64,000 bases of DNA, from positions 1,364,001 through 1,428,000 of the forward strand of contig NZ_CP025624.1 of the NCBI RefSeq assembly GCF_002874965.1. Reading direction: 5' to 3'. Under the pieces are notes generated by a model that did not search any database, had not been told where the DNA came from, and saw nothing but the letters and a program-made list of their open reading frames with translations. Positions 26,669 to 35,343 of the stretch are shown here, one piece after another. The DNA is from Pseudomonas sp. NC02 (GTDB taxonomy: Bacteria; Pseudomonadota; Gammaproteobacteria; Pseudomonadales; Pseudomonadaceae). Position 1 is the stretch's first letter, and every line of letters starts with the position of its first letter. The position numbers and the translations under genes were made by a program.

Positions 26669-26765
26669 CGTGTTTCCAGTAAAAACCCAACGGCCAGTTA
26701 TACTTGCGTCATATTTCAAGCCTGATACAGGCGTTCATAGTCAGCCACCACAAAGGGAGCGGCGG

Positions 26766-27602
26766 GTGAGTCTCACGGTCATTGCACAGCGTATGAGTCA
26801 AACAAGCTTTCAGCGACTGGTGATTGGCCTTGTCTTGAGTTCCTTGCTGGCGGCTTGTTCAAGCACGCCATCCGGTGGCGCGCGGGTGGTCGACCGCAAT
26901 AACGCGGTACCGCAGAAACCTACCGTTACCACAGGCCAATACGTCGTGCGCAAGGGCGATACGATGTTCTCGATCGCCTTTCGTTATGGCTGGGATTACA
27001 AGGCGCTCGCCGCCCGTAACAACATCCCTGTGCCATACACGATACATCCAGGTCAGACCATTCGTTTCGATGGACGAACCGGTTCAACACCGACCGCGGT
27101 AGTCACAAACACGGCTTCTTCGCCGTCGTCTTCGAGCAAGACCACCATCATCACCCGGCCTGCAGGCACCGCCGCGCCTAGCGTTGCGAGCAAGCCGGCA
27201 CCTGCGCCGATGCCGCCGGCGGGGCCCGCACCGACCGGCTGGGGATGGCCCTCAAATGGCATCCTTATTGGAAAATTCTCTTCAAACGGTAGTTTGAATA
27301 AAGGCATTGATATCGCCGGGGATTTGGGACAGCCTGTTTTAGCTGCGTCTGATGGGACAGTGGTGTACGCCGGGAGTGGTTTACGGGGCTACGGCGAGCT
27401 GGTCATCATCAAACACAGCGATACCTACGTCAGTGCCTACGGTCACAACCGCAGGCTGTTGGTTCGGGAGGGGCAGCAGGTCAAAGTCGGACAGACAATT
27501 GCCGAGATGGGGTCAACTGGTACAGACCGGGTGAAACTGCACTTTGAGATTCGCCGCCAAGGGAAGCCTGTTGATCCGCTGCAATTCCTTCCCCGTCGTT
27601 GA
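26766..27602 (+). CDS. nlpD: NlpD, LysM and LytM domain lipoprotein
   Basis: 278 residues from the GTG at 26766, preceded by AAAGGGAG; the upstream frame to 26670 is non-coding in character. NlpD activates the cell-separation amidase AmiC in enterobacteria. The lipoprotein signal peptide has the lipobox LAAC with C31. A LysM peptidoglycan-binding domain (about 60-105, YVVRKGDTMFSIAFRYGWDYKALAARN) is followed by a Pro/Ser/Thr-rich linker and a LytM/M23 domain (about 165-275). Key M23 residues are partly degenerate (GIDIAG instead of an HxxxD motif), so it is an activator, not an active peptidase. The rpoS promoter usually lies inside this gene. Confidence 0.94.
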   Translation: MSLTVIAQRMSQTSFQRLVIGLVLSSLLAACSSTPSGGARVVDRNNAVPQKPTVTTGQYVVRKGDTMFSIAFRYGWDYKALAARNNIPVPYTIHPGQTIRFDGRTGSTPTAVVTNTASSPSSSSKTTIITRPAGTAAPSVASKPAPAPMPPAGPAPTGWGWPSNGILIGKFSSNGSLNKGIDIAGDLGQPVLAASDGTVVYAGSGLRGYGELVIIKHSDTYVSAYGHNRRLLVREGQQVKVGQTIAEMGSTGTDRVKLHFEIRRQGKPVDPLQFLPRR

Positions 27603-27707
27603 TGTGTTGCACAGCCTGTTCCTCACGTAGTAGGAACAGGCTCCAGCGTTGCCAAGGATAAAGGCGTCGCTTGAGCTTGAGGTCGAACTCACCAAAGGAC
27701 TATAACA

Positions 27708-28712
27708 ATGGCTCTCAGTAAAGAAGCGCCGGAGTTTGACATCGACGATGAGGTTCTCCTTATGGAGACTGTCATCGATACGGAATCGATGTCGAATGAG
27801 GGACCTGCTGTACCTTCAGTTCGCACCAAATCCAAGAACTCCACCGCGTTAAAGCAACACAAGTACATTGATTACACACGGGCGCTCGACGCGACTCAGT
27901 TGTACCTCAATGAAATCGGCTTTTCCCCTCTGCTCACTCCCGAAGAAGAAGTCCATTTTGCGCGCTTGTCGCAAAAGGGCGATCCGGCTGGGCGCAAGCG
28001 CATGATTGAAAGCAACCTGCGACTGGTGGTGAAAATCGCCCGACGCTACGTCAATCGTGGGCTGTCCCTGTTGGACTTGATCGAGGAAGGCAATCTCGGC
28101 CTGATCCGGGCGGTGGAAAAGTTCGACCCTGAGCGGGGCTTCCGCTTTTCGACCTACGCCACCTGGTGGATTCGTCAGACCATCGAACGGGCGATCATGA
28201 ATCAGACCCGTACGATCCGGTTGCCGATCCATGTGGTCAAGGAGCTCAACGTCTACCTGCGGGCGGCGCGTGAGCTGACACAGAAACTCGATCATGAACC
28301 TTCGCCTGAAGAAATCGCCAACCTGCTGGAAAAACCGGTGGGAGAGGTCAAGCGCATGCTCGGTCTCAATGAGCGGGTGTCTTCTGTCGATGTCTCGCTG
28401 GGTCCGGATTCGGATAAAACCCTGCTGGACACCCTGACCGATGATCGTCCTACGGACCCATGTGAGTTGCTGCAGGACGACGATCTGTCGCAAAGCATCG
28501 ACCAGTGGCTTTCGGAGCTGACGGACAAACAGCGTGAGGTGGTGATTCGCCGCTTCGGGCTGCGCGGCCACGAAAGCAGCACCCTGGAAGATGTTGGCCT
28601 GGAGATTGGCTTGACCCGTGAGCGGGTGCGGCAGATCCAGGTCGAGGGCCTCAAGCGCTTGCGCGAGATCCTCGAGAAGAATGGCTTGTCGAGTGAGTCG
28701 TTGTTTCAATAA
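27708..28712 (+). CDS. rpoS: RNA polymerase sigma factor RpoS
   Basis: 334 residues. RpoS directs stationary-phase and stress transcription. Region 1.2 begins with [16 protein letters not shown]; region 2 has [29 protein letters not shown] and [18 protein letters not shown]; region 4 ends with [22 protein letters not shown] sequence ([17 protein letters not shown]). Length matches fluorescent pseudomonads. The acidic N-terminal extension is typical. Downstream, the expected rsmZ and fdxA are not found; a repeat cluster is present instead. Confidence 0.98.
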   Translation: MALSKEAPEFDIDDEVLLMETVIDTESMSNEGPAVPSVRTKSKNSTALKQHKYIDYTRALDATQLYLNEIGFSPLLTPEEEVHFARLSQKGDPAGRKRMIESNLRLVVKIARRYVNRGLSLLDLIEEGNLGLIRAVEKFDPERGFRFSTYATWWIRQTIERAIMNQTRTIRLPIHVVKELNVYLRAARELTQKLDHEPSPEEIANLLEKPVGEVKRMLGLNERVSSVDVSLGPDSDKTLLDTLTDDRPTDPCELLQDDDLSQSIDQWLSELTDKQREVVIRRFGLRGHESSTLEDVGLEIGLTRERVRQIQVEGLKRLREILEKNGLSSESLFQ

Positions 28713-28728
28713 ACGACGCAGGATGAAA

Positions 28729-28848
28729 TGTGGGAGCGGGCTTGTGTGGGAGCTGGCTTGCCTGCGATAGCATCACCTCGGTGCAACTGATAGATCGAGG
28801 TGATGCTATCGCGGGCAAGCCCGGCTCCCACATAGGTGGGCTCCCACA
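28729..28848. repeat. Nested REPIN: one REP doublet inside another
   Basis: The outer pair is TGTGGGAGCGGGCTTG (from 28729) and GTGGGCTCCCACA (ending 28848). Between them is a complete second palindrome, TGTGGGAGCTGGCTTGCCTG (from 28745) to GCCCGGCTCCCACA (ending 28832), with a 12-base inner stem ATAGCATCACCTCG/CGAGGTGATGCTAT. The junction lies straight after GGCTTG of the outer REP. Confidence 0.85.
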
Positions 28849-28880
28849 TTTTTTTGTGCATGGAATTACATCGTGTGATT

Positions 28881-28987
28881 GCTCGTTCCCACGCTCTGTG
28901 TGGGAAAGCAGCCCAGGACGCTCCGCGTCCCAAAGCGTGACGCAGAGCGTCACAAGAGGCATTCCCACGCAGAGCGTAGGAACGAGC
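28881..28987. repeat. Second palindromic repeat family (GCTCGTTCCCACGCTC type)
   Basis: GCTCGTTCCCACGCTCTG at 28881 is repeated in inverted form as CAGAGCGTAGGAACGAGC ending at 28987. Two smaller stems lie inside (GACGCTCCGCGTC; GTGACGCAGAGCGTCAC). Such elements are common in pseudomonad intergenic DNA from general knowledge. With the REPIN and the terminator it occupies the whole 331-base gap after rpoS. Confidence 0.75.
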
Positions 28988-28995
28988 GGGCACAA

Positions 28996-29025
28996 AAAAG
29001 CCCCGCTTTTGAGGGCGGGGCTTTT
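28996..29025. terminator. Bidirectional intrinsic terminator between rpoS and the cold-shock gene
   Basis: AAAAGCCCCGC and GCGGGGCTTTT form an A-flanked, T-tailed stem with a short loop. It can serve both rpoS (+) and the convergent cold-shock gene (-), whose stop is 19 bases away. Confidence 0.85.
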
Positions 29026-29043
29026 CGACTAAATCAGTAAAAG

Positions 29044-29253
29044 TTAGATAACTTGAACTTCTTCAGCTTGCATGCCTTTCTGACCGCGGGTAGCGATGAA
29101 AGAAACCTGTTGGCCTTCTTTCAGGCTTTTGAAGCCGTCGGATTGGATAGCTTTGAAGTGAACGAACAGGTCGTCACCGGATTGTGGAGTGATGAAGCCG
29201 AAGCCTTTTTCATCGTTGAACCACTTAACGGTACCAGTTTGGCGATTAGACAT
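29044..29253 (-). CDS. CspA-family cold-shock protein
   Basis: 69 residues forming one OB fold. RNP1 (KGFGFI) and RNP2 (DLFVHF) nucleic-acid-binding motifs are intact, and the protein starts with the standard [15 protein letters not shown]. Such proteins melt RNA structure and act as antiterminators or translation helpers, not necessarily cold-induced. A strong ribosome site (AAGGAG) precedes the ATG. The ~150 bases upstream on the minus strand are a probable 5' leader. It could be CspD- or CapB-like; the paralogue cannot be settled here. Confidence 0.93.
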   Translation of the reverse strand: MSNRQTGTVKWFNDEKGFGFITPQSGDDLFVHFKAIQSDGFKSLKEGQQVSFIATRGQKGMQAEEVQVI

Positions 29254-29560
29254 GGTGTATCTCCTTGGACAAAGTTAACTGCGACTCAGGAAAAGCCCTG
29301 GCCGAGACTGAGTGCAAAGAGCAGGAAAAATTCTTGGAGATGGTTGGATCGAAATTCAACATATCGTGTAGAGATTCTCAGTGACACAAGCAGCACAGTG
29401 GCGCCACCTTAACCCTTTTTCCGGAACGTGCCAATGGTATTTCCGAAGGTTTCTCTATTTTCGTGACTGGCGGCACCCTGATACCGCACCAACACCCCAC
29501 AATTGAAGGTGCGCCCCGCCCAGCAGGGGCTGCGCGGCGCCAAGAAAAACAGCCGCCCCT
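29254..29560. other. Divergent intergenic region between csp and dcd
   Basis: About 380 bases separate the two divergent starts. The half next to csp is AT-richer and likely holds its promoter and structured leader. A GC-rich imperfect hairpin (GGTGCGCCCCGCC ... GGGGCTGCGCGGCGCC, about 29508-29542) lies nearer dcd. No ORF of note and no clear csp promoter were identified. Confidence 0.4.
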
Positions 29561-29589
29561 TTGAACCACGGGGCCAGCCCCGGTAAGAT
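29561..29589 (+). promoter_or_regulatory. Predicted sigma-70 promoter for dcd
   Basis: TTGAAC (29561-29566) and TAAGAT (29584-29589) are separated by 17 bases, and the -10 lies 42 bases before the dcd ATG. Spacing and both hexamers fit a housekeeping promoter well. Confidence 0.65.
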
Positions 29590-29631
29590 GCCCAACAGAA
29601 TTTTTTCACCTCGCTATTCAGGACACCCGCC

Positions 29632-30198
29632 ATGAGCATCAAATCGGACAAGTGGATTCGCCGCATGGCGCAAGAGCACGGCATGATCGAGCCCTTCGTG
29701 GAGCGCCAGATGCGTGGCGAAGGCGCTGAGCGGCTGATCTCGTTCGGGGTTTCCAGCTACGGCTACGACGTACGCTGCGCCGATGAGTTCAAGGTGTTCA
29801 CCAACATCAACTCGGCAACCGTCGATCCGAAAAACTTCGACGAAAAAAGCTTCGTCGACGTCAAGAGCGACGTCTGCATCATCCCGCCAAACTCCTTTGC
29901 CCTGGCGCGCACCGTCGAATTCTTCCGTATCCCGCGTAATGTCCTGACTATCTGCCTGGGCAAAAGCACCTACGCGCGCTGCGGCATCATCGTCAACGTG
30001 ACGCCGCTGGAGCCGGAATGGGAAGGGCACGTCACCCTGGAGTTCTCCAACACCACCACCTTGCCGGCAAAAATCTACGCCAACGAAGGCGTGGCGCAGA
30101 TGCTGTTCTTCGAATCCGACGAAGAGTGCGAAGTGTCCTATAAGGACCGTGGCGGCAAGTATCAGGGCCAGCGCGGCGTCACTCTCCCACGCACTTGA
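29632..30198 (+). CDS. dcd: dCTP deaminase
   Basis: 188 residues. Dcd converts dCTP to dUTP, the main source of dUTP for thymidylate synthesis. Motifs typical of the trimeric dUTPase-related fold are visible: [15 protein letters not shown], the catalytic-type segment [31 protein letters not shown] (Glu in PEWEGH), and the C-terminal [13 protein letters not shown]. Length equals the family norm. A well-formed promoter precedes it. Confidence 0.97.
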   Translation: MSIKSDKWIRRMAQEHGMIEPFVERQMRGEGAERLISFGVSSYGYDVRCADEFKVFTNINSATVDPKNFDEKSFVDVKSDVCIIPPNSFALARTVEFFRIPRNVLTICLGKSTYARCGIIVNVTPLEPEWEGHVTLEFSNTTTLPAKIYANEGVAQMLFFESDEECEVSYKDRGGKYQGQRGVTLPRT

Positions 30199-30305
30199 TC
30201 GAATCGTCTTACAGGCTAAGGGAATTTGTCAGCGGGCATGCACTCTATTGGGTGTACTGCCCCGACGCGTGCACAACGCGCCGGGCCACGCTTGAGGAGT
30301 CCCCT

Positions 30306-30509
30306 ATGAAGCTCGATCCGCGAATCAGCGCCGAACTCGCCCGGCTTGAACCCAACCAGATTGGTGTGATGGCCTGGTCCTTGATGGCCGATCCCGCCGC
30401 AGGCGGCATTCCCGGCCAGCCAGGTCCCGATGATCCCTGGCCCAACCAGCCTGAAGAGCCTGGCGAACCCACTCTCCCTGACGAACCGCCTCCCGCCCCT
30501 GTGGCCTGA
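30306..30509 (+). CDS. Small proline-rich conserved hypothetical protein
   Basis: 67 residues from the ATG at 30306, with GAGGAG about 8 bases upstream; the open frame back to 30195 is probably not translated. The first ~30 residues are amphipathic (LDPRISAELARLEPNQIGVMAWSLMADP). The rest is Pro/Gly/Glu-rich and probably disordered (PDDPWPNQPEEPGEP). I do not recognise a function. The good ribosome site and start-codon position support it being real. It lies 107 bases after dcd and ends 31 bases before the convergent pdeM. Confidence 0.6.
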   Translation: MKLDPRISAELARLEPNQIGVMAWSLMADPAAGGIPGQPGPDDPWPNQPEEPGEPTLPDEPPPAPVA

Positions 30510-30540
30510 TTTCCTGCACGTGTCGCCAATGGTCAGTTGC

Positions 30541-31197
30541 TCAACGCACTGGCCATACTTCCTGGTCTCCGATCACGAAGATCCGGCTGCCTTCTTCCTG
30601 CGTCACTGAATAACCCCCGGTAAAAGCGCCGAACGCCGGTAGCAGGCTGACTTGGTTGCCGATCAGGAAGCACGGCAGGCGCAAGCTTTGCCGGCCCTTG
30701 CCCCGCAGGCGATACACCGGATGCACGTGCCCGGCCAGCACATGGTGGCTGGCATGGGCGTCGGGCTCGTGCTGCAAGGCAAATGGGCCCATCAGCAAGG
30801 GTTCGGTCACCACCTCAATATTCAGATCGCCAGGCGGGTCGCCAGCGCGTTTGTCGTGGTTGCCGCGAATCAGCGTGAGCGCCACGCCTGCATGACGCTC
30901 ACGCCAGGCTCTCAGGGCGTTCAGGGTGCCGCTGGCGTGAGAGCCGGGCCCGTGGAGAAAGTCGCCGAGAAAGATCACCTGCGCGCCGGGGAAAGCCGCC
31001 AACAACCGGTCCAGGCGCTGCAGGTTGGCCGTCGTCGTGCCCTGTGGCACTGGCTGGCCCAGGCTGCGATAGGCCGACGCCTTGCCAAAATGCGCGTCGG
31101 CGATCAGCAGGCACTTTCTCGCAGGCCAGTACACCGCCTTGTCCGCCAGCAACCACAGCGCTTCTTCCGCCAGATGTATCGGGTAATGAGCGGGCAT
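30541..31197 (-). CDS. pdeM: Ligase-associated metallophosphoesterase PdeM
   Basis: 218 residues with the complete calcineurin-like metal site: DAH (D34, H36), GD (78-79), GNHD (112-115) and GHVH (156-159). The family is a short, Mn-dependent nuclease/phosphodiesterase that travels with an Lhr-type helicase, an ATP-dependent ligase and an MBL-fold exonuclease. Its start codon overlaps the helicase stop by one base (TGATG), so the two are translationally coupled. The other two partners are at 39074-41709. Confidence 0.9.
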   Translation of the reverse strand: MPAHYPIHLAEEALWLLADKAVYWPARKCLLIADAHFGKASAYRSLGQPVPQGTTTANLQRLDRLLAAFPGAQVIFLGDFLHGPGSHASGTLNALRAWRERHAGVALTLIRGNHDKRAGDPPGDLNIEVVTEPLLMGPFALQHEPDAHASHHVLAGHVHPVYRLRGKGRQSLRLPCFLIGNQVSLLPAFGAFTGGYSVTQEEGSRIFVIGDQEVWPVR

Positions 31198-33674
31198 CAG
31201 GGCTTCCCGTTATCGGCGACTTTTTCCAGATCCTTGACCATCCGCGCAATCCGCTCCGAGAGTTTTTCCGAGCTCAGGCTTTCCCGAAAACGTTCCACCA
31301 GCAGCGGAAAGGCCAACGGCGTAGGCCGTTTGATGCGATGCAGGTCCAGCTTCAACCCAGACAGGTGGCGCAAGGTCTCTTCCAGGCGACGAATATCCAG
31401 CTCATCCCGCAGGACTTCTTCCCCGGCCTGGGTCAGCAGCAGGTTCTGCGGGTCATATTGCTTGAACACTTCAAAGAACAAACCGCTGGAAGCCTGGACC
31501 TGACGCGTACTTTTCGGCGCGCCCGGATAGCCTGCGAACACCAGCCCGGCGATCCGCGCGATCTCGCGAAAACGTCGCAGGGCCAGCTCACCGGCATTCA
31601 GGCTGGCTACCACGTCATCCAGCAGATGATTCGCGCTCAGCAGTTCGCCGCCCAATAACTCAGGCCAATCCACTTCGGTCGCACTCAACAGTTCCAGCCC
31701 ATAGTCATTGACCGCAATCGAGAACGTCACCGCCTGCTGCCGGCTGACGCGCCAGGCCAGCAGGCTCGCCAGCCCCAGATGCACCTGGCGCCCGGCAAAC
31801 GGATACAGGAACAGATGCCAGCCCTCCCGGGACTTGAGGGCCTCGGCCAGCAAGTGATCGCGGGTCGGCAGCCCGGACCAGCGCAGTTGGGTTTCCAGCA
31901 AGGGTTGCACCGCTTGCATCTCCGGGCCGAGATAGTGACCGTGGGCAGCCGCATCAAAGCGCTCGACCACCGCCTGGGCCAGCTCGTTGGAAAGAGGCAT
32001 GCGCCCGCCGTTCCAGCGTGGCACGGCAGCCTTTTTCGCGGTGCTGCGCTTCACATAAGCAGTCATGTTTTCCACCCGTACCAACTCCAGCAAGCGGCCG
32101 GCGAACAGGAAACCATCCCCTGGCTTAAGTCGTGCAATAAAGCCTTCCTCGACACTGCCCAGGGTCTTGCCACCGCCGCCTTTGCTCCAGAATTTCAGCT
32201 GGATGCTGGCGTCGCTGACGATCGTACCCACGCTCATGCGATGGCGTCGCGCCAGGCGTGCGTCGGGGACGCGCCAGATGCCGTGTTCGTCCGGCTCGAC
32301 GCGGCGGTAATCCGGGTAGGCCGTCAGTGACAGGCCACCATGGCGCACGAAACCCAGGGCCCAGGCCCAATCTGCTGCGCTCAGGTCACGATAGGCCCAC
32401 GCGGTGCGCACCTCCGCCAGCAGCTCATCCGGCACAAAGCCGCCGCCCAGCGCTATGCTCACCAGATGCTGCACCAGCACATCCAACGGCTTGTGAGGCG
32501 ACTGGCGCGCTTCTATGCGCCGTTCAGCGATGGCGTCCTGCGCGGCAGCGGCTTCCACCATTTCCAGGCTGTGGGTTGGCACCAGCGTGACCCGCGACGG
32601 CCGGCCCGGTGCGTGGCCGGAGCGCCCTGCGCGCTGCATCAGCCGGGCTACGCCCTTGGCGGAGCCAATCTGCAGTACCCGTTCCACCGGCAGGAAATCT
32701 ACCCCCAGGTCCAGGCTCGACGTACACACCACGGCCTTCAGTTGCCCCTCCTTCAGGGCTCGCTCCACCCAGTCCCGGGTTTCCCGGGACAGCGAGCCGT
32801 GGTGCAGGGCAATCACTCCGGCCCAGTCGGGGCGCGCGTCGAGCAGGGCCTGGTACCAGATTTCCGATTGTGCCCGTGTGTTGGTAAACACCAGGCAACT
32901 GCTGCTGGCATCGACTTCGGCCACCACTTGCGGGAGCATTTTCAGGCCGATATGGCCGGCCCACGGAAAGCGCTCGATAACCGGTGGCAACAGGGTGTCC
33001 ACTCGCAACTGTTTGGTGGTTTGGCCTTGGACGTTGATCCCGCCGCCTTGTGGGATCAACACCTCCAACGCGTGGGCCTGATTACCCAGGGTTGCGGAAA
33101 TGCCCCACACAATCAGGTCGGGGTGCCATTGCCGAAGGCGTGCGAGGGCCAGTTGCAATTGCACGCCGCGTTTGTTGCCGATCAGTTCGTGCCATTCGTC
33201 CACTACCACCATGCGCAGGTGCGACAGGCTGGCCTGGCTGTCGGCGCGGGCGAGCATCAGCGTGAGGCTTTCCGGGGTGGTGATCAGGGTGGTGGGCAGA
33301 CGGCGGGTTTGGCGGGCGCGTTCGCTGCTGCTGGTGTCGCCGGTGCGCAGGCCGACGGTCCAGGGGATTTTCAGTGATTCGAGCGGGGCCTCAAGGGCGC
33401 GGGCGGTGTCGGCGGCCAGGGCGCGCATTGGGGTGATCCACAGGACGGCCAGCGGTTCGGCGGGGGCTTTGCGTTTGCGGGGTGTGGTTTCGGTGATGGC
33501 GAATCGGTTGAGGGCGGCGAACCACAGGGCGTAGGTTTTCCCGGCGCCGGTGCTGGCGTGGAGCAGTCCTGACTGGCCTTCCTTGACTGCGTGCCATACG
33601 TCTTTTTGGAAGGCGAACGGTTTCCAGCCCTTGGCGGTGAACCAGTCTTTGGCGAAGTTGGGGGATTTGACCAT
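31197..33674 (-). CDS. Ligase-associated DEXH-box DNA helicase, Lhr family
   Basis: 825 residues, close to the length of the short Lhr-core helicases (Lhr-Core2 type). Motif I is STGAGKT (41-47), Ia TPMRAL, motif II DEWH (159-162), motif III SATLGN, motif [12 protein letters not shown]-terminal winged-helix and Lhr-specific beta domain follow. These superfamily 2 enzymes are 3'-5' helicases predicted to work with the associated ligase and nucleases in DNA repair. Translation is coupled to pdeM. The normal neighbours, ligase and exonuclease, are separated from it by 5.4 kb. Confidence 0.93.
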   Translation of the reverse strand: MVKSPNFAKDWFTAKGWKPFAFQKDVWHAVKEGQSGLLHASTGAGKTYALWFAALNRFAITETTPRKRKAPAEPLAVLWITPMRALAADTARALEAPLESLKIPWTVGLRTGDTSSSERARQTRRLPTTLITTPESLTLMLARADSQASLSHLRMVVVDEWHELIGNKRGVQLQLALARLRQWHPDLIVWGISATLGNQAHALEVLIPQGGGINVQGQTTKQLRVDTLLPPVIERFPWAGHIGLKMLPQVVAEVDASSSCLVFTNTRAQSEIWYQALLDARPDWAGVIALHHGSLSRETRDWVERALKEGQLKAVVCTSSLDLGVDFLPVERVLQIGSAKGVARLMQRAGRSGHAPGRPSRVTLVPTHSLEMVEAAAAQDAIAERRIEARQSPHKPLDVLVQHLVSIALGGGFVPDELLAEVRTAWAYRDLSAADWAWALGFVRHGGLSLTAYPDYRRVEPDEHGIWRVPDARLARRHRMSVGTIVSDASIQLKFWSKGGGGKTLGSVEEGFIARLKPGDGFLFAGRLLELVRVENMTAYVKRSTAKKAAVPRWNGGRMPLSNELAQAVVERFDAAAHGHYLGPEMQAVQPLLETQLRWSGLPTRDHLLAEALKSREGWHLFLYPFAGRQVHLGLASLLAWRVSRQQAVTFSIAVNDYGLELLSATEVDWPELLGGELLSANHLLDDVVASLNAGELALRRFREIARIAGLVFAGYPGAPKSTRQVQASSGLFFEVFKQYDPQNLLLTQAGEEVLRDELDIRRLEETLRHLSGLKLDLHRIKRPTPLAFPLLVERFRESLSSEKLSERIARMVKDLEKVADNGKP

Positions 33675-33749
33675 GCTTGGGGCTCTGGGGGGGTAATTCA
33701 GAGACCTTTGGGGTGGGGGAAAGGTTTAACTGCGATTTTTTTTGGGGCG

Positions 33750-34553
33750 GGGTGTATATCCGTTATTTAGGTAACGGCTGCCTATGGTTCCGCTCTTACA
33801 GCGGGTCACTTTTGGCAAACGCCCCAAAAGTAACCAAAAGGTCTTTGCCCCACCACTCGGTGCCTCGCCTAGGCTCGGCATGCCCGCACTCCGGCACGGC
33901 TCCGCGGGCCGCCGCGACGGGCCATCCATGGCCCGGCGCGGCTAAATCGGCATCCTTGCCGATTTACCCGCTCCACCGTGCCTACTTGCGGCCATCGTGG
34001 TTGACGGGGCCTGCAGATCAAAATCAAAAGCAAAAGCACGGCGGCCTGAAAGCCGACCTGAGTGTTAAAAGCCAGATCAAAAACCAGAGCGAAAGCAGAG
34101 CTGCTTTTCTGTAGGAGCTGGCTTGCCGGCGATGCAGACAACTCGGTGTATCAGGCAAACCCAGTTGATGCCATCGCCGGCAAGCCAGCTCCTACAGTGG
34201 ACCGTCCCCGCTTTAGCTTTTGATTTTGCTTTTAACACTCAAGCCGGCCGGTAGGCCGCTGTGCTGTTGATCTGCTTTTGATCTTGATCTTGGGCGCCCC
34301 GTTAAACCACGCTGGCCGAACGCAGGCTTTGGAGCGTGGGTAACCCGGCAGGACGCCGGGTTAGCCGTCCTGGGCCAGGGATGGCCCATGACGGCGGCCC
34401 ACGGTCCAAAGCCGGAGTGAGGGCACTCCGAGCCTAAGCGAGGAGCCGAGTGGTGGGGCAAGAGCGTTTTGCTTACTTTTGCGCTGTTCAAAAGTGAGCC
34501 GCTGTAAGAGCGGAACCATAAGTGGCCGTTACCTAAATAACGGATATACACCC
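33750..34553. repeat. ~800 bp giant imperfect palindrome with a REPIN at its centre
   Basis: The left arm (33750-~34095) and right arm (~34213-34553) are inverted, diverged copies of one ~340-base element. Outer ends are identical (GGGTGTATATCCGTTATTTA against its complement). Shared inner blocks include CCCCACCACTCGG, CTAGGCTCGG-type, GGATGGCC and GATCAAGATCAAAAGC-type sequences. This fills the 891 bases between the lhr start and aotP stop. The apparent ORFs inside (33677-34114 and 34213-34551) are the same repeat read out twice and are not called as genes. Confidence 0.85.
34110..34196. repeat. REPIN at the centre of the giant palindrome
   Basis: TGTAGGAGCTGGCTTGCCGG at 34110 and its inverted copy CCGGCAAGCCAGCTCCTACA ending at 34196 flank a ~45-base centre. 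This subtype starts TGTAGGAGC rather than TGTGGGAGC. It lies almost exactly midway between the palindrome arms. Confidence 0.88.
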
Positions 34554-34565
34554 AACCCCTGCGGG

Positions 34566-35330
34566 CTACTTCAAATTCCCACTCAAAAACTGCTGCAACC
34601 GCTCGCTCTTCGGATTACCCAGCACATCCTCCGGCGCACCCTGTTCCTCCACCAACCCCTTGTGCAAAAACAGCACCTGGCTCGACACCTTGCGCGCAAA
34701 GCTCATCTCATGGGTCACCATGATCATCGTCCGGCCTTCCTCAGCCAAACCCTGGATCACCTTCAACACCTCACCCACCAACTCCGGGTCCAGCGCCGAA
34801 GTCGGCTCGTCAAACAGCATCACCTCCGGCTCCATCGCCAGCGCCCTGGCAATCGCCACCCGCTGTTGCTGGCCACCCGACAAAAACGCCGGATATTGAC
34901 CGGCCACCCGCGCCGGCAACCCCACCTTGTCCAGATACCGGCGAGCGCGATCCTCGGCGTCCTTCTTGCTGCAACCCAGCACCCGGCGCGGCGCCATGGT
35001 GATGTTCTCCAGCACACTCATGTGGCTCCACAGGTTGAAATGCTGAAACACCATCGCCAACCGCGTACGCAGGCGCTGCAACTCAGCATCATCCGCCACG
35101 CGCATCCCATGGCGGTCACTGACCATGCGAATCTGCTGCCCATCCAGCGTCATCGCGCCATCATTGGGCTGTTCAAGAAAATTGATGCAACGTAAAAAGG
35201 TGCTTTTGCCCGAGCCACTGGCGCCGATCAAGCTGATCACATCACCGGTCCTGGCCTTGAGCGAGACACCTTTGAGCACCTCATTGTCGCCATAGCTTTT
35301 ATGCAGGCCTTCAACGGTCAATTTGTACAT
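34566..35330 (-). CDS. aotP: Arginine/ornithine ABC transporter ATP-binding protein AotP
   Basis: 254 residues from the ATG at 35330 (MYKLTVEGLHKSYGDNEVLKG); the open frame extends further but only into aotO. It is the ATPase of a polar amino acid importer of the HisP type. Walker A is GASGSGKST (about 39-47), the signature LSGGQQQRVAIARAL, Walker B VMLFDEPTSALD, and switch His in MVTHEMSFA. It is the last gene of the aotJQMOP operon. In P. aeruginosa argR follows; here the giant palindrome does. Confidence 0.93.
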   Translation of the reverse strand: MYKLTVEGLHKSYGDNEVLKGVSLKARTGDVISLIGASGSGKSTFLRCINFLEQPNDGAMTLDGQQIRMVSDRHGMRVADDAELQRLRTRLAMVFQHFNLWSHMSVLENITMAPRRVLGCSKKDAEDRARRYLDKVGLPARVAGQYPAFLSGGQQQRVAIARALAMEPEVMLFDEPTSALDPELVGEVLKVIQGLAEEGRTMIMVTHEMSFARKVSSQVLFLHKGLVEEQGAPEDVLGNPKSERLQQFLSGNLK

Positions 35331-35343
35331 GGGGCGTGCATCC

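Noticed and set aside
26647..26682. 11-codon frame with a GGAG site upstream of nlpD
   Set aside because: Very short, no amino-acid run suggesting attenuation, and it overlaps a possible -10 box; kept only as a note under the promoter.
28713..29043. rsmZ small RNA downstream of rpoS
   Set aside because: No series of GGA hairpin loops was found; the space is taken by palindromic repeats and a terminator.
30195..30305. Extension of the small proline-rich protein to a start overlapping dcd
   Set aside because: The ribosome site lies before 30306 and the extension has an unconvincing composition.
33677..34551. Two ORFs (145 and 112 codons) with similar products in the palindrome arms
   Set aside because: They are the same repeat read from each arm; no ribosome site, and the similarity comes from the repeat itself.
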